From: Prorocentrum cordatum
Lineage: Eukaryota; Sar; Dinophyceae; Prorocentrales; Prorocentraceae
DNA: 64,000 bases
NCBI GenBank assembly: GCA_963575745.1
Contig: CAUYUJ010017971.1
Span: 335,394-399,393, forward strand
Direction of reading: 5' to 3'
Shown one piece after another: positions 11,500 to 23,002 of the stretch (positions are counted from its first letter, which is position 1; every line of letters begins with the position of its first letter). The position numbers and the translations under genes are program-made. A model generated the notes under the pieces. That model ran no database searches. It saw only the letters and a program-made list of their open reading frames with translations, and was not told the DNA's origin.

Positions 11500-12180
11500 G
11501 GAAATCAAGGATATGGTCCTCTCCGGGCTCTCTCGGGACGTCTCTCGGAGCTCTCCTGGGCCTCTTGGAAGGCTCTTGGGCTGTGTATTGGCCGTGTTGG
11601 GCCCATCTGGGGCCACGTTGGGGCCATCCGGCCCGTCTTGGAGCGCCTTGGGGCATCCCGCTCCCGCTCTGGGACCCAGCTTGGGCCTTTTCTGGGGTTC
11701 TCTTGGGCCGTCTGAGGCTCATCCCGGGCAAGTTTCGGGCTCCCTGGGGCAGTCTTGGGGCTCTGATGGGGGCCTCTTCGGCGGTCTTAGGGCGGTCTTG
11801 GGAGAGTCGTCGGCTATCGTGAAGCGTCGGAAGGTCGAAAACGCGAGACACCGAAAAACATCGACAACAAAAACTGAAAATCGAGGATTTGGGCCTGTTC
11901 GGACTCTCGCGGGAAGCCTCTCGGAGGTCTCCTGTGGTCTCTTGGTGGCCTCTTGGGTTTCCGGTCTGGAACCCATCTGGGGCCACGTGGGGCTATCTGG
12001 GCTGTCTTGGAGGGGCTTGTCGAAGTCCCCCGGGGGCTTCTGGGAGCGTCTTGGAGCTCTCTGGAACAGTCTGGGCGCGCCACGGCCCCTCTGAGGTGCT
12101 CTGGGAGCGGTCTCGGAAGCCCGTCCCGCCATGCCACCTCCGGGTCGCGGCCCTGGGCGCCCGGGCCTCGTGCGCGGGTG
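11500..12180. repeat. GGGCCNTCTTGG family, copy 2
   Basis: Degenerate GGGCCGTCTTGG blocks carrying the marker CCCGCTCCCGCTCTGGGACC near 11658 and a tail near 11830 (GTCGAAAACGCGAGACACCG). It is followed by an (AT)n run at 12181-12217 and the hairpin at 12264. Confidence 0.8.
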
Positions 12181-12223
<43 letters not shown>

Positions 12224-12263
12224 CAAATACACACATATCTATATATGTATATATATACATACA
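12181..12263. repeat. (TA)n microsatellite before hairpin 2
   Basis: Alternating TA with a short AAAACAAATACACACA break. A TA- or CA-rich run precedes hairpins 1, 2 and 3. Confidence 0.85.
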
Positions 12264-12304
12264 CTAGAACCATCGCGCGCGCTTCGCGCGCGCTCAGGTT
12301 CTAG
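12264..12304. repeat. Hairpin repeat, copy 2
   Basis: Outer arms CTAGAACC and GGTTCTAG are perfectly complementary. They enclose the 19-bp inner hairpin GCGCGCGCTTCGCGCGCGC. It is the best-preserved member together with copy 3. Confidence 0.85.
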
Positions 12305-12309
12305 CCCAG

Positions 12310-12960
12310 GCCGGGGGGGCGCTGGACGATCTTGGACAACGCTATCAAGCACAGGCGCGCGACGGCATCTGAGGAGCTTCTGGGGTGTTCCGCATGCTTC
12401 GTCAACTGGCTGTTGGAGGCACCTCTTGGGTGCCTCTTGGGGGGGCGTCTGAGGGTCCCTTGGGGGCATCGGTTCTGCAATCTGAAGCCGTCATTGGCCG
12501 TCTTGGCTGCGTGGAGGCCCGACTTGAGGCCACCTGCGGACAGATTGAGGCAATCTGGAAGCCTCCCGGGGGCCTCCTGGAAGCAGTTTTGATGCATTTG
12601 GGGCACCCTTGGGCTATTTTAAAACCTCTTGGACGTCTCCCAGGGGCCTTTTGGGCCCTCGGGAGCTTTTGGGGTCCTCGTCGGACCACTTTGGGGCCTC
12701 TTGCAGCCTCCTATGGGCCTTGTGGGGGGACCGCTCTGCTGTTGGGTCGCGTTCCCATTCTCGGGCCTCTCTTGGGGCTCTTGGGGCCCTCTCGGGCCGT
12801 CTTGGGCGCCTCAAGCACCGTCTTGGGGCCCTCGCGGGCCGTCTTGGGGCCCTCTTGGAGGCCTCTTCCTCTATGTGGGAGCGGTATTGGAAGCCTTTGG
12901 GGCCGTCTTGGAGCATCGGGATGCCAAAAGGCCGACAAAAATTATCCCGGCAAAGCAACC
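12310..12960. repeat. GGGCCNTCTTGG family, copy 3
   Basis: Same degenerate blocks, ending in GAGCATCGGGATGCCAAAAG. Arg/Pro-rich and Trp/Gly-rich frames over it are not taken as genes. Confidence 0.75.
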
Positions 12961-13079
12961 TAACAGCGATGTGTAGGAGCATATCTGGAAGCATTCCCCT
13001 TACGATTCAGATGAGAATCCAGTTGTAGAATTCTGCTGTTCTCGCAGTCGTAGTCGCATTCGCGATGACAGTCGCAGTG

Positions 13080-13430
13080 GCAACGGCAGTCGCAGTCACA
13101 GCCTCAGCCTCAGCCTGCCTCAGCCTCAGCCTCAGCCTGCCTCAGCCTCAGCCTGCCTCAGCCTCAGCCTCAGCCTGCTTCAGCCTCAGCCTCAGTCTGC
13201 CTTCAGCCTCGGCGTCAGCCTCAGGCTGCCTCAGCCTCAGCCTGCATCAGCCTCAGCCTCAGCCTCAGCCTGCCTCAGCATCAGCCTGCCTCAGCCTCAG
13301 CCTCAGCCTGCCTCAGCCTCAGCCTCAGCCTGCTTCAGCCTCAGCCTCAGTCTGCCTTCAGCCTCGGCCTCAGCCTCAGCCTGCCTCAGCCTCAGCCTGC
13401 CTCAGCCTCAGCATCAGCCTGCCTCAGCAT
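13080..13430. repeat. CAGCCTCAGCCTGCCT minisatellite
   Basis: Tandem CAGCCT with CTGCCT variants, grouped into higher-order runs of about 60 bp. Confidence 0.85.
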
Positions 13431-13880
13431 TCAAAATGTGGCCCGGGAATGGAGTTCTGGGAACTCGAAAACACGAAGTGGCCTACAGTTGGCTCCGGGC
13501 ATTCAAAATCATGCCCAGGAATGAAGTTCTGGGAGCTCGAAGAAGACGAAGTGGCCTACAGTTGGCTCCGGACATCCAAAATGTGGCCCGGGAGTGGAGT
13601 TCTGGGAACTCGAAGACCACGAAGTGGCCTACAGTTGGCTCCGGGCACCCAAAATGTGGCCCGGGAATGGAGTTCTGGAAACTCGAAGACCACGAAGTGG
13701 CCTACAGTTGGCTCCGGGCATCCAAAATGTACGCCGGGAATGGAGTTCTGGGAACTCGAAGACCACGAAGTGGCCTACAGTTGGCTCCGTGCACCCAAAA
13801 TGTACGCCGGGAATGGAGTTCTGGGAAGTCGAAGAGCACGAAGTGGCCTACAGTTGGCTCCGGGCATCCAAAATGTAGCA
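13430..13880. repeat. 73-bp tandem array, six units
   Basis: The word (A/G)CATCCAAAATGT recurs every 73 bp (for example anchors at 13501, 13574 and 13647). Units contain GGAATGGAGTTCTGGGAACT, CGAAGTGGCCTACAGTTGGC and TCCGGGCAT. Since 73 is not divisible by three, each frame cycles through three peptide versions (VAYSWLR, SGLQLAP, KWPTVGSG) with no stop. The 303-codon frame at 13065-13976 is therefore a repeat artefact. Confidence 0.9.
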
Positions 13881-14084
13881 GCGCCAAGAGCGATTTTGCG
13901 AGGATGTCCCAGGCGATTTGGGCTTCGACGGCAGCCGCGCTGGGTCCCGCCCCGGGTCCCGCCCCGACCCCCCTGAGGAGTCATGATGCTCTCTTTTGAC
14001 CCCACTAGAAACCTATCAGGCTTCGCTGTTAGGTAAAAAACGTCAAAGCCCAATCGTAAAACAATGAGTTGTGCCTCTTGGGGC

Positions 14085-15110
14085 CACCGTGGGAGATCTC
14101 TTGGAGCCTTGTCGGCCCTCTTGGGAGCTTCTTGGGGGCCTCTTGGATCCGATTGGGGGCCTCCTGGGACTTCCCAAAACCTCTCGGGGTAGAAAGCTCG
14201 GATTCTCGGTTCATGTTTCCCTTCTTGGGCCTCTCTTGGGGCCGTCTTGGGGCCCTCTCGGGCCGTCTTGGGCGCCTCAGGCACCGCCTTGGGGCCCTCG
14301 TGGGCCGCCCAGGGCCCTCTTGGAAGCCTCTTCGGCTATCTTGGAGCTGTCTGGGAGGCCTCTTCCTCCTCCTCGTCCCCCTCCTCCTCCTCCCACTCCA
14401 GCTCTCTCTCTCTCTCTGATCCTCCTCCTCCTGCAGCGTGTTCCGGAAGGCTCCCGCCGGAACATGCTGTGCACAAGTGCTGTCACTGCTCCCGCCACCG
14501 TGCCCTGGGTGGTGGGTCAGAGGCCTCATGGGTGTTGCTTTGGATCTCGTGGTTGGCCTGTCGGGGACGTCGTGAAGGCAGTTTCGCAGCTTCTCGGTAG
14601 CCGTTTTGGGACCGTTGTGGGGCCTCCTCGGGGCTGTTTTGTGGCCTCTTTAGGCCTCGTTTGGGCCTCCTGGGTGCCTCTTGGGGGCCTCCTGGGGCCT
14701 CTTGGGGGCTCCTTGGGGCCTCCTGGGGCACTCTTCAAGCGGGAGGGTCGAATTTTGGAGTCGTGGTCCCCCTCTTGGGCGCATCTTGGGGCCGTCTTGG
14801 GGCTCTGTTGGGCTGTCTTGGGCGACTCTGGGGCCGTCTTCGGGCCCTCTTGGGCCGTCTTGGGGCGCTCTTGGGGGCCTGTTGAGCCATCTTGGAACGT
14901 CGGACAGCCGAAAAGACTGGAAGGCCAAAATCGGTCGAAAACCTTCGTAAACTTGACGATTTCGGCCTCTGGAAGCGCTCTGGAGAGGCGTCTCGAAGCG
15001 TCGTGGAGTGCCTTGCGGCGCCTCTCGGGCCGTCTTGGGCCTATCTTTTGGGCGTCCTAGAGCGGTCTTTCGGCGACTCGGGGCCCGCTTGGGTCGTCTT
15101 GGGAGCCTCT
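14085..15110. repeat. GGGCCNTCTTGG family, copy 4
   Basis: Long degenerate block with two tails, GTTCATGTTTCCCTTCTTGG (about 14210) and CCGAAAAGACTGGAAGGCC (about 14910), and a TCC run at 14363-14400. Confidence 0.75.
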
Positions 15111-15254
15111 GGAGGCCCTCCTGGCCCATGGGGGGTCGGAGGCGGCGACCTCCGAGGCCCAGGACGCGGAAACCCTGTAAAAAACACAGGGAAAATGAGC
15201 CCCGGTCCCGCCATGGGGGGTGGAGGCACCTGTCCTGGGGCCCCCGGCCTCGCC

Positions 15255-15318
15255 CCCAGGGATATATGTGTGTGTATATATATATATATATATATGCCTA
15301 CATATACATATACATATA

Positions 15319-15358
<40 letters not shown>

Positions 15359-15367
15359 CATATACAC

Positions 15368-15425
<58 letters not shown>

Positions 15426-15443
15426 CTATACCTATACCTATAC

Positions 15444-15489
<46 letters not shown>

Positions 15490-15577
15490 GTATATACATA
15501 TACATATATATACATATATATACACATATACATATACACATACCTATACATATACATATACATATACCGATACATAA

Positions 15578-15636
<59 letters not shown>

Positions 15637-15735
15637 CACATCTACATATACATATACATATACATATACCTATACAAATACATAAACATATACAGACATA
15701 TACAGACATATACCTAAACATATACATATACACGC
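15255..15735. repeat. (TATACA)n/(TA)n microsatellite
   Basis: About 480 bp of TATACATA with minor CCTATA variants. The Tyr-Ile-His and Met-Cys-Ile frames are artefacts. Confidence 0.95.
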
Positions 15736-16270
15736 GTAAGTGTTATGAATATTAATAGTAGTAGCATCACTCCACTTACACAACTAGTGAATAGTATTAC
15801 TGATACGTAATAGTACTGCGAATATGCCTATACTTCCGAGCAGTGTTCGTACCATCATTGATAACACTGAAGTTGATCGAATACTAGGTATGATTAGCAC
15901 TAGCATTATCAATATCCACAACATGTGTAATTCGGAGTAGTAGAAAACCTGAATATTCATTCTATGATCATCATTACTATCCTTCATACAAGTATGAATT
16001 GTTATTCAGGCATTACTACTGTTAGTTTTGGCCGTGTGATTATTGATAGTGCTAACAATATTGCCCGTGTGGTTGTTACTATAAGTATGATTATTGCGCC
16101 CCACATTCATATTATCATTGATATCATCAGTGGTGTTAGTCGTAGTACTTTTGCGTTTCGCGTTCGTACTGATAGTGTTAGTACTGTTGTTCTTCTTCGT
16201 CAGAGCCGTCCTATTATTATTGTTCTTCCACCCCGGAATATTATTATTTGTATGCGTATCATGCTTCTGT
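15735..16270. repeat. AT-rich NNT tract (copy 2)
   Basis: Same character as 3600-4400: AT-rich, with runs of GTT AGT CGT AGT ACT TTT GCG TTT CGC GTT CGT ACT. It abuts the TATACA run on the left and a TCC run (16277-16390) on the right. Confidence 0.5.
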
Positions 16271-16499
16271 TTTGTCCTCCTCCTCCTCCTCCGCCTCCTC
16301 CACATCCTCCTCCTCCTCTTCCGCCTCCTCCTCTTCCTCCACCCCCCTCCTCCTGCTCCTCCTCCTCCTTCTCCTCCATTCCTTCTCCTTATAGATAAAT
16401 CCTCCCCGTCGCATCCCGAGGCCAGCTTTTGAAATGGGCCAGGCGGTTCGCCTGAGACTTTCTAGCCACTTATGACTCTGAAAATTAAAGAAAGGAGCA

Positions 16500-16985
16500 A
16501 CAGTTTCACAGATAGAGGGCGGGCGGTTTTTCGAAATGTGGCTGTCGCCTTAGCGCTGCGCGTTTAAGCATTTGCCAGAGCTTCACGGATTGAAGGCGGG
16601 TTGCTTTCAAAATGTGGCTCTCGCCTTAGCGCCGCGCACATTCGTTGTAACAATTTGCAGGGGTTGCACAGAATGAGGGCGGGTGGATTGCAAAATGTTG
16701 CTCTCGCCTAAGCGCCGCGCACATTCTTTGCAAAAAATGCAGAGCTTCCTGGATTGAGGGCGGGTCGTTGTCAAAATGTGGCTCTCGCCTTAGCACCGCG
16801 CACATTCTTTGTAAAAAACGCAAGTGCTTCACGCATTGAGGGCGGGTCGCTTTCAAAATGTGGCTCTCGCCTTAGCGCCGCGCACATTCGTTGTAACAAT
16901 TTGCAAAAGCTTCACAGATTGAGGGCGGTTCCTTTTCAAAATGTGGCTCTCGCCTTAGCGCCGCGCACATTCGGTTTAAACATTG
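16500..16985. repeat. About 82-bp tandem array, six units
   Basis: GAGGGCGGGT-type starts lie at 16515, 16592, 16675, 16756, 16838 and 16921. Units share AAAATGTGGCTCTCGCCTTA, GCGCCGCGCACATTC and a CTTCACGGATTGA end. The first unit is the most divergent. Confidence 0.85.
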
Positions 16986-17319
16986 CAAGTCACGGGTTCC
17001 CATGATCAACTCACCGAAAATGGCGTTTGGGAAGGATTCGGAATTATGCGGGTGCAACAGTTATGTTGATTCACGGTTAAAAACCCAAGAATGGCGTTAT
17101 GGCACGATTCCCGATCGCCAAAACACAGCAGTCAGGTTGATACGTGGCGTTGTAATCCCGAGAACAATGTGTTGGCACGCTTCAGGATCTTCAGGCAGTT
17201 GTCTTCCAACAAGACAGTCCCCTCAATTGAAATGAACCGTTGTAGGGACCAGTGAAGAGGGAGCTTGGAGGGAGGGTTAATTCCAACATCGTTGATGACT
17301 CTTGGGTTGACACTGGTCC

Positions 17320-17945
17320 TCCTCCTCCTCCTCATCATCATCATCCTGCTCCTCCTCATCCTCCTCCTTCTCCTCCTCCTCCTTTCCTCCTGCACCACCC
17401 CCCTCCTCATGTCCTCATCCTCCTCCTCCTCCTCCTCGTCCTCCCTCTCCTCCTCCTCATCCTCCTCCGTTTCCTCCTCCTCCTCCTGCTCCTCCTCCTC
17501 CTCCTCTTCCTCCTTTTCCTCCTCCTCCTCCTCCTGCTCCTGCTCCCGCGCTTGCTCCTGCTCCTCCGCCTCTACCTCCTCCTACACCTGCCGTTGTCCC
17601 TCCCCCCCTCTCAATTCATCCCTCACGCCGTCCCTCCGTCCCTCCTTCGTTCCCTCTGTCTGTAAAACCTTGCGCGCCAGTGTCCCACCTCATCCCCCTG
17701 CTCCTCCTCTTCCTGTTCCTCCTTCTCGTCCTCCTCTTCCTCCTCTTCTGCATCCTCCTCCTTCTCTTCCTCCTCCTCCTGGTCTCCCTCCTCCGTCGCA
17801 TCATCATCAGCAGCATCATCAACATCATCAGCATTATCAGCATCCTCATCAGCAGCATCAACATCAGCATCAGCATCATCAGGATCATCACCATCATCGC
17901 CATCATGATCATCAACAGCATCATAGCCATCAGTATCCGCATCCT
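17320..17945. repeat. TCC and CATCAG microsatellites
   Basis: (TCC)n with interruptions to about 17800, then (CAT/CAG)n to 17945. The 17000-17300 stretch to the left is unique-looking but has no recognisable gene. Confidence 0.85.
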
Positions 17946-17949
17946 CTTC

Positions 17950-18480
17950 CCAGAATTAGTACTACTATAATGGAATATTCGTGTCTATGCTGAATAACGC
18001 TGGTCTTATAAATACCCGCATGAATGATATTTATATTGTTGATGGTATTAGTACCGTCACGAGCATCACCAATAGTGAACTATGTGTTGGTTATCAGCAT
18101 CATTAGTCGTGGTATCAGTATTAAGATGCTCAATGTTATTGTTATTATCGATGTCCCGATTCGTACCGTGAACCATAATATCAGTATTATCATTTAGTAG
18201 CAAGACTATCCGTATTTTCATGATGCACCTTAGTAGTATAGGATTCGTAGTCTTACGTGTTTGTTATCATTCGTATTATGTGAATGTATTGTTTGATATT
18301 GTATTAGCACTAGTGCTTCTTATGTTTAGGATTAATCGCATTATTAGTCGTAGTGCTGGTTCTATGTACTCGTACCACTACTTGTATTACGAATAAAACT
18401 AGTAGTACGATTCGCATTCGTATTTGGATATAGGTATCTTTATTGTGGTCTCGGATGACTGCTAAGGATCTAATGAAAGA
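17950..18480. repeat. AT-rich NNT tract (copy 3)
   Basis: AT-rich DNA with TAGTAC, ATTAGT, GTATTA words. It grades into the pure (AGT)n array on its right, which suggests that such tracts are decayed trinucleotide repeats. Confidence 0.5.
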
Positions 18481-18514
18481 GTGTTATGTGTATGCGTGCT
18501 CTTCGTGTTAGTCT

Positions 18515-18744
18515 TAATAGCAGCAGTAGTAACAATACTGATAATAGTAGCAGTAGTGGTGGTAGTAGTCGTTGTACTGGTACGAAACGTAGTAGTCGCT
18601 GTTGTTGCAGTAGTAGTAATAATAGTAGTCGGAGTAGTAGTAATCGTAGTAGTGGTAGTCGTAGTCGTAATAGTAGTCGTCGTCGTCGTGGTAGTAGAAG
18701 TACTAGTAGTAGTAGCAGTAGTAGTAGTAGTAGTAGTAGTAGCC

Positions 18745-18810
<66 letters not shown>

Positions 18811-18831
18811 CTGGTAGTAGTGGTAGTAGTG

Positions 18832-18865
<34 letters not shown>

Positions 18866-18890
18866 CAGTAGTAGTGGTAGTCATACTATG
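18515..18890. repeat. (AGT)n microsatellite
   Basis: Interrupted, then nearly pure AGT/TAG repeat. It encodes Ser, Val or Thr homopolymers in the three frames. A TCC run follows to 19150. Confidence 0.9.
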
Positions 18891-19298
18891 ACCAACAATA
18901 GGATCATAACAATTATTATTCCTCTTGCTCCTACTCCTCCTCCTCATCTTCGTCCTCCTCCTTCTCCTCTTCCATTTCCTTCTCCTCCTCCTCCTCCTCC
19001 TGGTGTTTTTCGTCCCTCCCTCCTCTTCTTCTCGCTCCCTCGCCCCCATCGTTCCCTCGTTCCCTCGCTCCCCCCCTCCCATCCTCCCCCCCTCCCCTTG
19101 GTAGTCTCCCCCTGGCGTTCCCTCCCCCTCTTCCTCCCCTTCCCCCATCCTCGGCGGCGACGATAAGGGCGAATAGCCTCGGGGCGGGCATTCCATGCAT
19201 TCGCCCGGGAGCCTTTTCGAAAACATAGATCGTCGGCGCCCCTGGGTACATGTATTGCTCTCCCCTGGGCTATTCGCCCCTGCCGTCGCCTCTGACAC

Positions 19299-19541
19299 CT
19301 TCCGGCGCGGGACGGCGTCCTCCCGCCCGGCGTGCACGGCGCGGTGCAGCGGCGCCTCGCCACTGTCCTGCGGGCGTCCGGGAGCAGAAGCAGGCCCGTC
19401 ACGGGGGAGGGGCGCAGCAGCAGAAGGGGCGGGCACGGAGGCAGGGAGTGTGGATGTAGGTTGGCGACCGACGTGTCGAACCCAATGAGATACCATTAGG
19501 CAGAAGAAGGTTAGGGAGAGGGCAGCAATCCCGATCCCCAT
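19299..19541 (-). CDS. Candidate two-exon gene start with an ankyrin-like exon
   Basis: On the minus strand an ATG at 19541 opens with MGIGIAALSLTFFCLM, a short hydrophobic leader that could be a signal peptide, followed by a possible donor (ATG|GTATCT near 19493). An exon at 19367-19299 is bounded by acceptor GCCCGCAG and donor AAG|GTGTCA. It is 69 bp, 23 codons, phase 0, and its peptide DSGEAPLHRAVHAGREDAV fits the start of an ankyrin repeat (G-x-x-PLH-x-A-x-x-G-x-x-x-x-V). A spliced-leader-like word lies 39 bp upstream of the ATG. No further exons are recognised; downstream the DNA becomes TCC and AGT repeats, so the gene may be a fragment. The exon borders are inferred. Confidence 0.35.
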
Positions 19542-19579
19542 GCGCCGCGGGCAAGCAACGCGGTACCACTTTCCAATAC

Positions 19580-19589
19580 CTTGAGCCAA
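19580..19589 (-). promoter_or_regulatory. Relict spliced-leader end (TTGGCTCAAG)
   Basis: The minus strand reads CCGTCTTGGCTCAAG. The last ten bases equal the 3' end of the dinoflagellate spliced leader, and CCGT also begins that leader, as if the middle were lost. Such remnants mark genes re-inserted from trans-spliced mRNA. A ten-base match could be chance; its place before an ATG is the support. Confidence 0.4.
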
Positions 19590-19678
19590 GACGGTAGCAG
19601 GATAGATGGATAAAAAGGTGATATGAGCAGACTCCACACACAGGGAGGGATGGGAGAAGAGGGGGAAGAGGGGGGAGG

Positions 19679-19755
19679 AGGAGGAGGAGGAGGAGGAGGA
19701 GGAGGAGGAGGAGGAGGAGGAGGAGGAGGAGGAGGAGGAGGAGGAGGAGGAGGGG
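19679..19755. repeat. (GAG)n microsatellite
   Basis: Pure GAG/GGA run. Confidence 0.95.
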
Positions 19756-20933
19756 AGGAGAAAACGAGGAGGGGAAGGAGGAAGATGAGCAATTGATTGT
19801 CTGGTGTTATTGGGCTACGGTGTCAAGACAGTGGAGGTACGCTTCGGCGTTCATTTATGGATGTTTTCGTTGGCCGAGGGTCCATAAAGGAGTATTCGTC
19901 CCCCTCCAGTGCCAATTTATGGCAGAATTGAAGGTTGACTGGTGGGGGCGGGAACCCAAGCAGCCCCATTGATGGAAGCTGCGAGGGGTGTGAAGGCAAG
20001 TGACCGTCCTCACGGGCGAAGCGTAATGACGGCCCTCGCCGACGGGGGGGTAGAGGGGGAGGTGCGGCGTAGCGACGATGCTGTCGAGATGCGTCCCGGT
20101 CCTGAGGCGGGAATTCCTGAAACCGAGGGGGGGGGAATACAAAAACGGCATACACAGCTTCGAGTCCGAACTGACTAGGCCGTGCGCATTTGGTACCCCA
20201 CACGGGGGATAACGAGTGCGCACGCTCACGCTCAGGTGCCAGTTTGTTGCGCCCCCAGGGGCGGACGAAACGTGCCCCACCCAGGGCAAATCAAGGACCC
20301 TGGGGACAGCCGCGCCCCGCCGAGAGCATGCCCGAGGACGGGGAGGCACCCCCCGAATCAAAGCCCAAATGCCCGCGACGTTGCACCCGAGTCCAGGGCA
20401 GACGCCATCGGCCATGCGGCCGGGACACGAAAGCTTGCACCAAGTATGTAACGCAGTCCTTTGCGCGATCGTTCCGCCCGGGCCCCGCTGGTGCCTTTGT
20501 CAGCACAGTGGGAGGAGGGCAAAGAGTTCGGTTCGGTTCGGGCCCCGCGGGTCTGTGTCAAAACAGTGGGATGCGGAACGCAAGAGAAGGGGGAAAAGGG
20601 ACCGGGGGGAGGACTGGGGGGGAGGAGGAAAGGGGGGGGCGGGGGAAGGATGACGAGAGAGGGGGCGGGAAAGGAGGAAGGAGGAAGGCGGAGCGGGGGA
20701 GAAGGATTGAGGGAAGGATGGTGGGGGGTGGGGATACGGCGCCACCGCAGCCACGGGCAACAACGCCCCAGCAACGCGACGCCGGCCGCAATACGTTCAA
20801 AGAGACGGGGCTAGAGGAAAAAAAACTATGCACATACACCGATTCTGGCGCAGCCGACCAGAGTGCGCGCAGGCTCAGCTCCGTGCGCGCACAGCCGTGC
20901 ACGCGGCGCCTTCGCCTGGCGCGTTCCACTCAC
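19756..20933. other. GC-rich stretch without a recognised gene
   Basis: Open frames on both strands (for example a 186-codon minus frame at 19855-20415 and the first part of a 520-codon plus frame from 20190) show no domain I know. A GGGGGA-rich patch lies at 20600-20720. Part may be intron of the gene whose first exon is called at 20934. Confidence 0.35.
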
Positions 20934-21044
20934 GTCCGCTGGCGCCCCGCCGCCCCCTCCCCCGGCAGCGTCGCGCCTCGCGCCGGGGCCGTCTGGCAGT
21001 GCCCAGGGATAGCCGAGGACAGCCAGGACCAGCATGAAGATGCT
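20934..21044 (-). CDS. Candidate first coding exon of a minus-strand gene
   Basis: The minus strand shows a pyrimidine-rich stretch ending GTCCCGTCCAG (cut after 21045) that could accept a trans-spliced leader, nine bases of leader, then ATG at 21035. The frame reads MLVLAVLGYPWALPDG and continues Gly/Ala-rich for 34 codons to GCGGAC, followed by a strong donor GTGAGTGG (20933 downward). The hydrophobic start looks like a signal peptide. No later exon is identified, so the product is unknown. Exon borders are inferred from splice-like words only. Confidence 0.3.
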
Positions 21045-21439
21045 CTGGACGGGACAACGAGTGAGACGAAGCGGAGGAGGAGGAGCAGGAGGAGGATAAC
21101 CTCGGGTACGGACGAAAATCGAGAATCTCTGCGATCTGGCGGCTCTGGGCGATGTCTCGGGCGCGACGTCCCATGGAGGTCCCGCGCCCGCGGACCGCGG
21201 CGTCCTCGGGCGATGGCAGGGCGCCTGGCCGACGGGGACGAGCAGGCCTGGGCCCGAACGCCGCTGGGCCCGTCGCGGGCAGCGGTCCGCTGCTTCGACC
21301 TCTGGCCGCCTGGTCTGTGCTGGCGGCTCAGAACTGGTGCGACGGCCGCGGTGGCGCGGGTCGCCCCGAGTCACAGCACTCCCGGGCCCTGGCTCGCGCA
21401 GCTCACGTGCGCAAAGGAAACGCCGCGGCACAGCCGACT

Positions 21440-21440
21440 G

Positions 21441-21480
<40 letters not shown>

Positions 21481-21537
21481 TTCTCTCTTTCACTCTTCCT
21501 CTCTCTCTCTCTCTCTCTCTATCTCTATATATATACA
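21440..21537. repeat. (CT)n then (TA)n before hairpin 3
   Basis: About 85 bp of CT repeat with TTT breaks, ending ATCTCTATATATATACA directly at the hairpin. Confidence 0.9.
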
Positions 21538-21577
21538 CTAGAACCACGCGCGCGCTTCGCGCGCGTTCAGGTTCTAG
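21538..21577. repeat. Hairpin repeat, copy 3
   Basis: CTAGAACC, then ACGCGCGCGCTTCGCGCGCG, then TTCAGGTTCTAG. It is followed by TAAGCACCGACCCCTGGCAA, which matches the DNA after hairpins 4, 7 and 8. Confidence 0.85.
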
Positions 21578-21961
21578 TAAGCACCGACCCCTGGCAAGTT
21601 CACCGCTGCGTGCGTGTACACATGTTGTTCACAACTGTTCGCAGCGCCTTGACAAGTTTATAAAACTGTCTCCTACATGGTGCGAGCCATTTACTGCGCT
21701 CTCGCCGCCCTCGTTGTCACTGCAATGGCCGCTGTCGTCGCCGTCGCCATAGCTGTCGTCGTCGTCGTCGTCGTTGTCGACGGCATCAGCCTTCAAAGTC
21801 TTTGGAGACTTCCCCAGATGTTACGTGGTTGTCTCCTCCCCGTTCCTCCTCCTCCAGGAACGCTCTGGACTACGATTCGAGCGGAGTTGCAGGAGAAGTG
21901 CATTGAACAGCGTGCATAGCTTCGTTAGTTTCTCGCTTCGTGTCGCTCCAATGCTCGTGGA

Positions 21962-21989
21962 GCGCGCTTCGCGCGCGCTTAGGTTCTAG
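21962..21989. repeat. Hairpin repeat, copy 4 (left outer arm lost)
   Basis: Inner GCGCGCTTCGCGCGCGC plus right arm TTAGGTTCTAGT. The left CTAGAACC is missing and replaced by ATGCTCGTGGA. Confidence 0.75.
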
Positions 21990-23002
21990 TACGCCCCAGC
22001 CCGTGGCCAGCTCACAGCTGCACTCACCACAGTTGCCTTGAAAATCTAGCTGCAGAACAAGCAAAACCGCGAATCCAACAGAGACTAATCAACGACACGG
22101 GTACACCCGACAAATTCAAAACGAAGCTATGCAAAAAGGGTGCCCTTTGGGGGCACCTTTCGCGGACGCCGCGAAAGCCCCTTGGGCTACCCAAACTACT
22201 TCTTGGGCCGCCGTCTTGAAGTCTCTTCTGAGCCACTGGGCAGCTCTGGGGACTTCCTCAAGAGCATGGTCGGTCGTCTTTGTCGGGCTCCTGTGGGGCA
22301 TCTCTGGATCTTCTGGGGGAGCTTCTCGGGGCATCTTGAAAGCTATGTGGTGTCTATTGGGGGCCCCTTCGGAGCGCTTTGGGGGCCTCTCGAGTTCTCC
22401 TTGGGGCCTCCTTGGCTGTCTCAGAGCGTTCGTAGCCCGACAGACGCCTTCGGATGCCGTTCTGGATGCCGTTTTGGATGCCTCCGTGGGCAATCTGGGG
22501 GCTTTCTGGGGCGTCTTCGGGCTGTCATCGGAGCTTCTTGAGCTTGTGTTGGGGGCCTCTTGGGCCCTCTTGAAGTGGTTCTGCGCCGTCTTGGGGCCCT
22601 CTTGGGGGCTTCATGAGCCGCCTGAAAAGCAACATTGGTGGTCACGTCAGCCGTCTTTGACGCTTTTAAGAACAACTAGGCAAGAATGTTGAAATTGCAC
22701 GCAAACCTATCGTTCTTCAACAGCTTAGGTCTCTTGGAGGCTTCCTGGAAGGCCTCTCGGACCTCTCTTCGGGCGGTCTTCCGCCGCCTTGAGGGCCTCT
22801 TGGGCCTGTTTACGATCATCTTGGACCGTCTTGGAACCGTCTTTGCGGCCTCTGAGCGTCATCTGGGCTCGCCGAGGAAGGCTGTCGAGGTCCAGACAAA
22901 TTCCCAAACCACTCAAAAAAGGCCGCTGACTCCCGGGACTAAGCTTGTGACGCTGGGGCAAGGAAAATGGGCCGCCCCTTGGCCCAGGGAACCGGTCGCC
23001 GG

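Noticed and set aside
13065-13976. 303-codon open frame
   Set aside because: It consists of a CAGCCT minisatellite and a 73-bp array; all three frames stay open for the same reason.
20190-21752. 520-codon plus-strand frame
   Set aside because: It runs through GGGGGA and CT repeats and a hairpin, has no domain, and overlaps a better minus-strand exon candidate.
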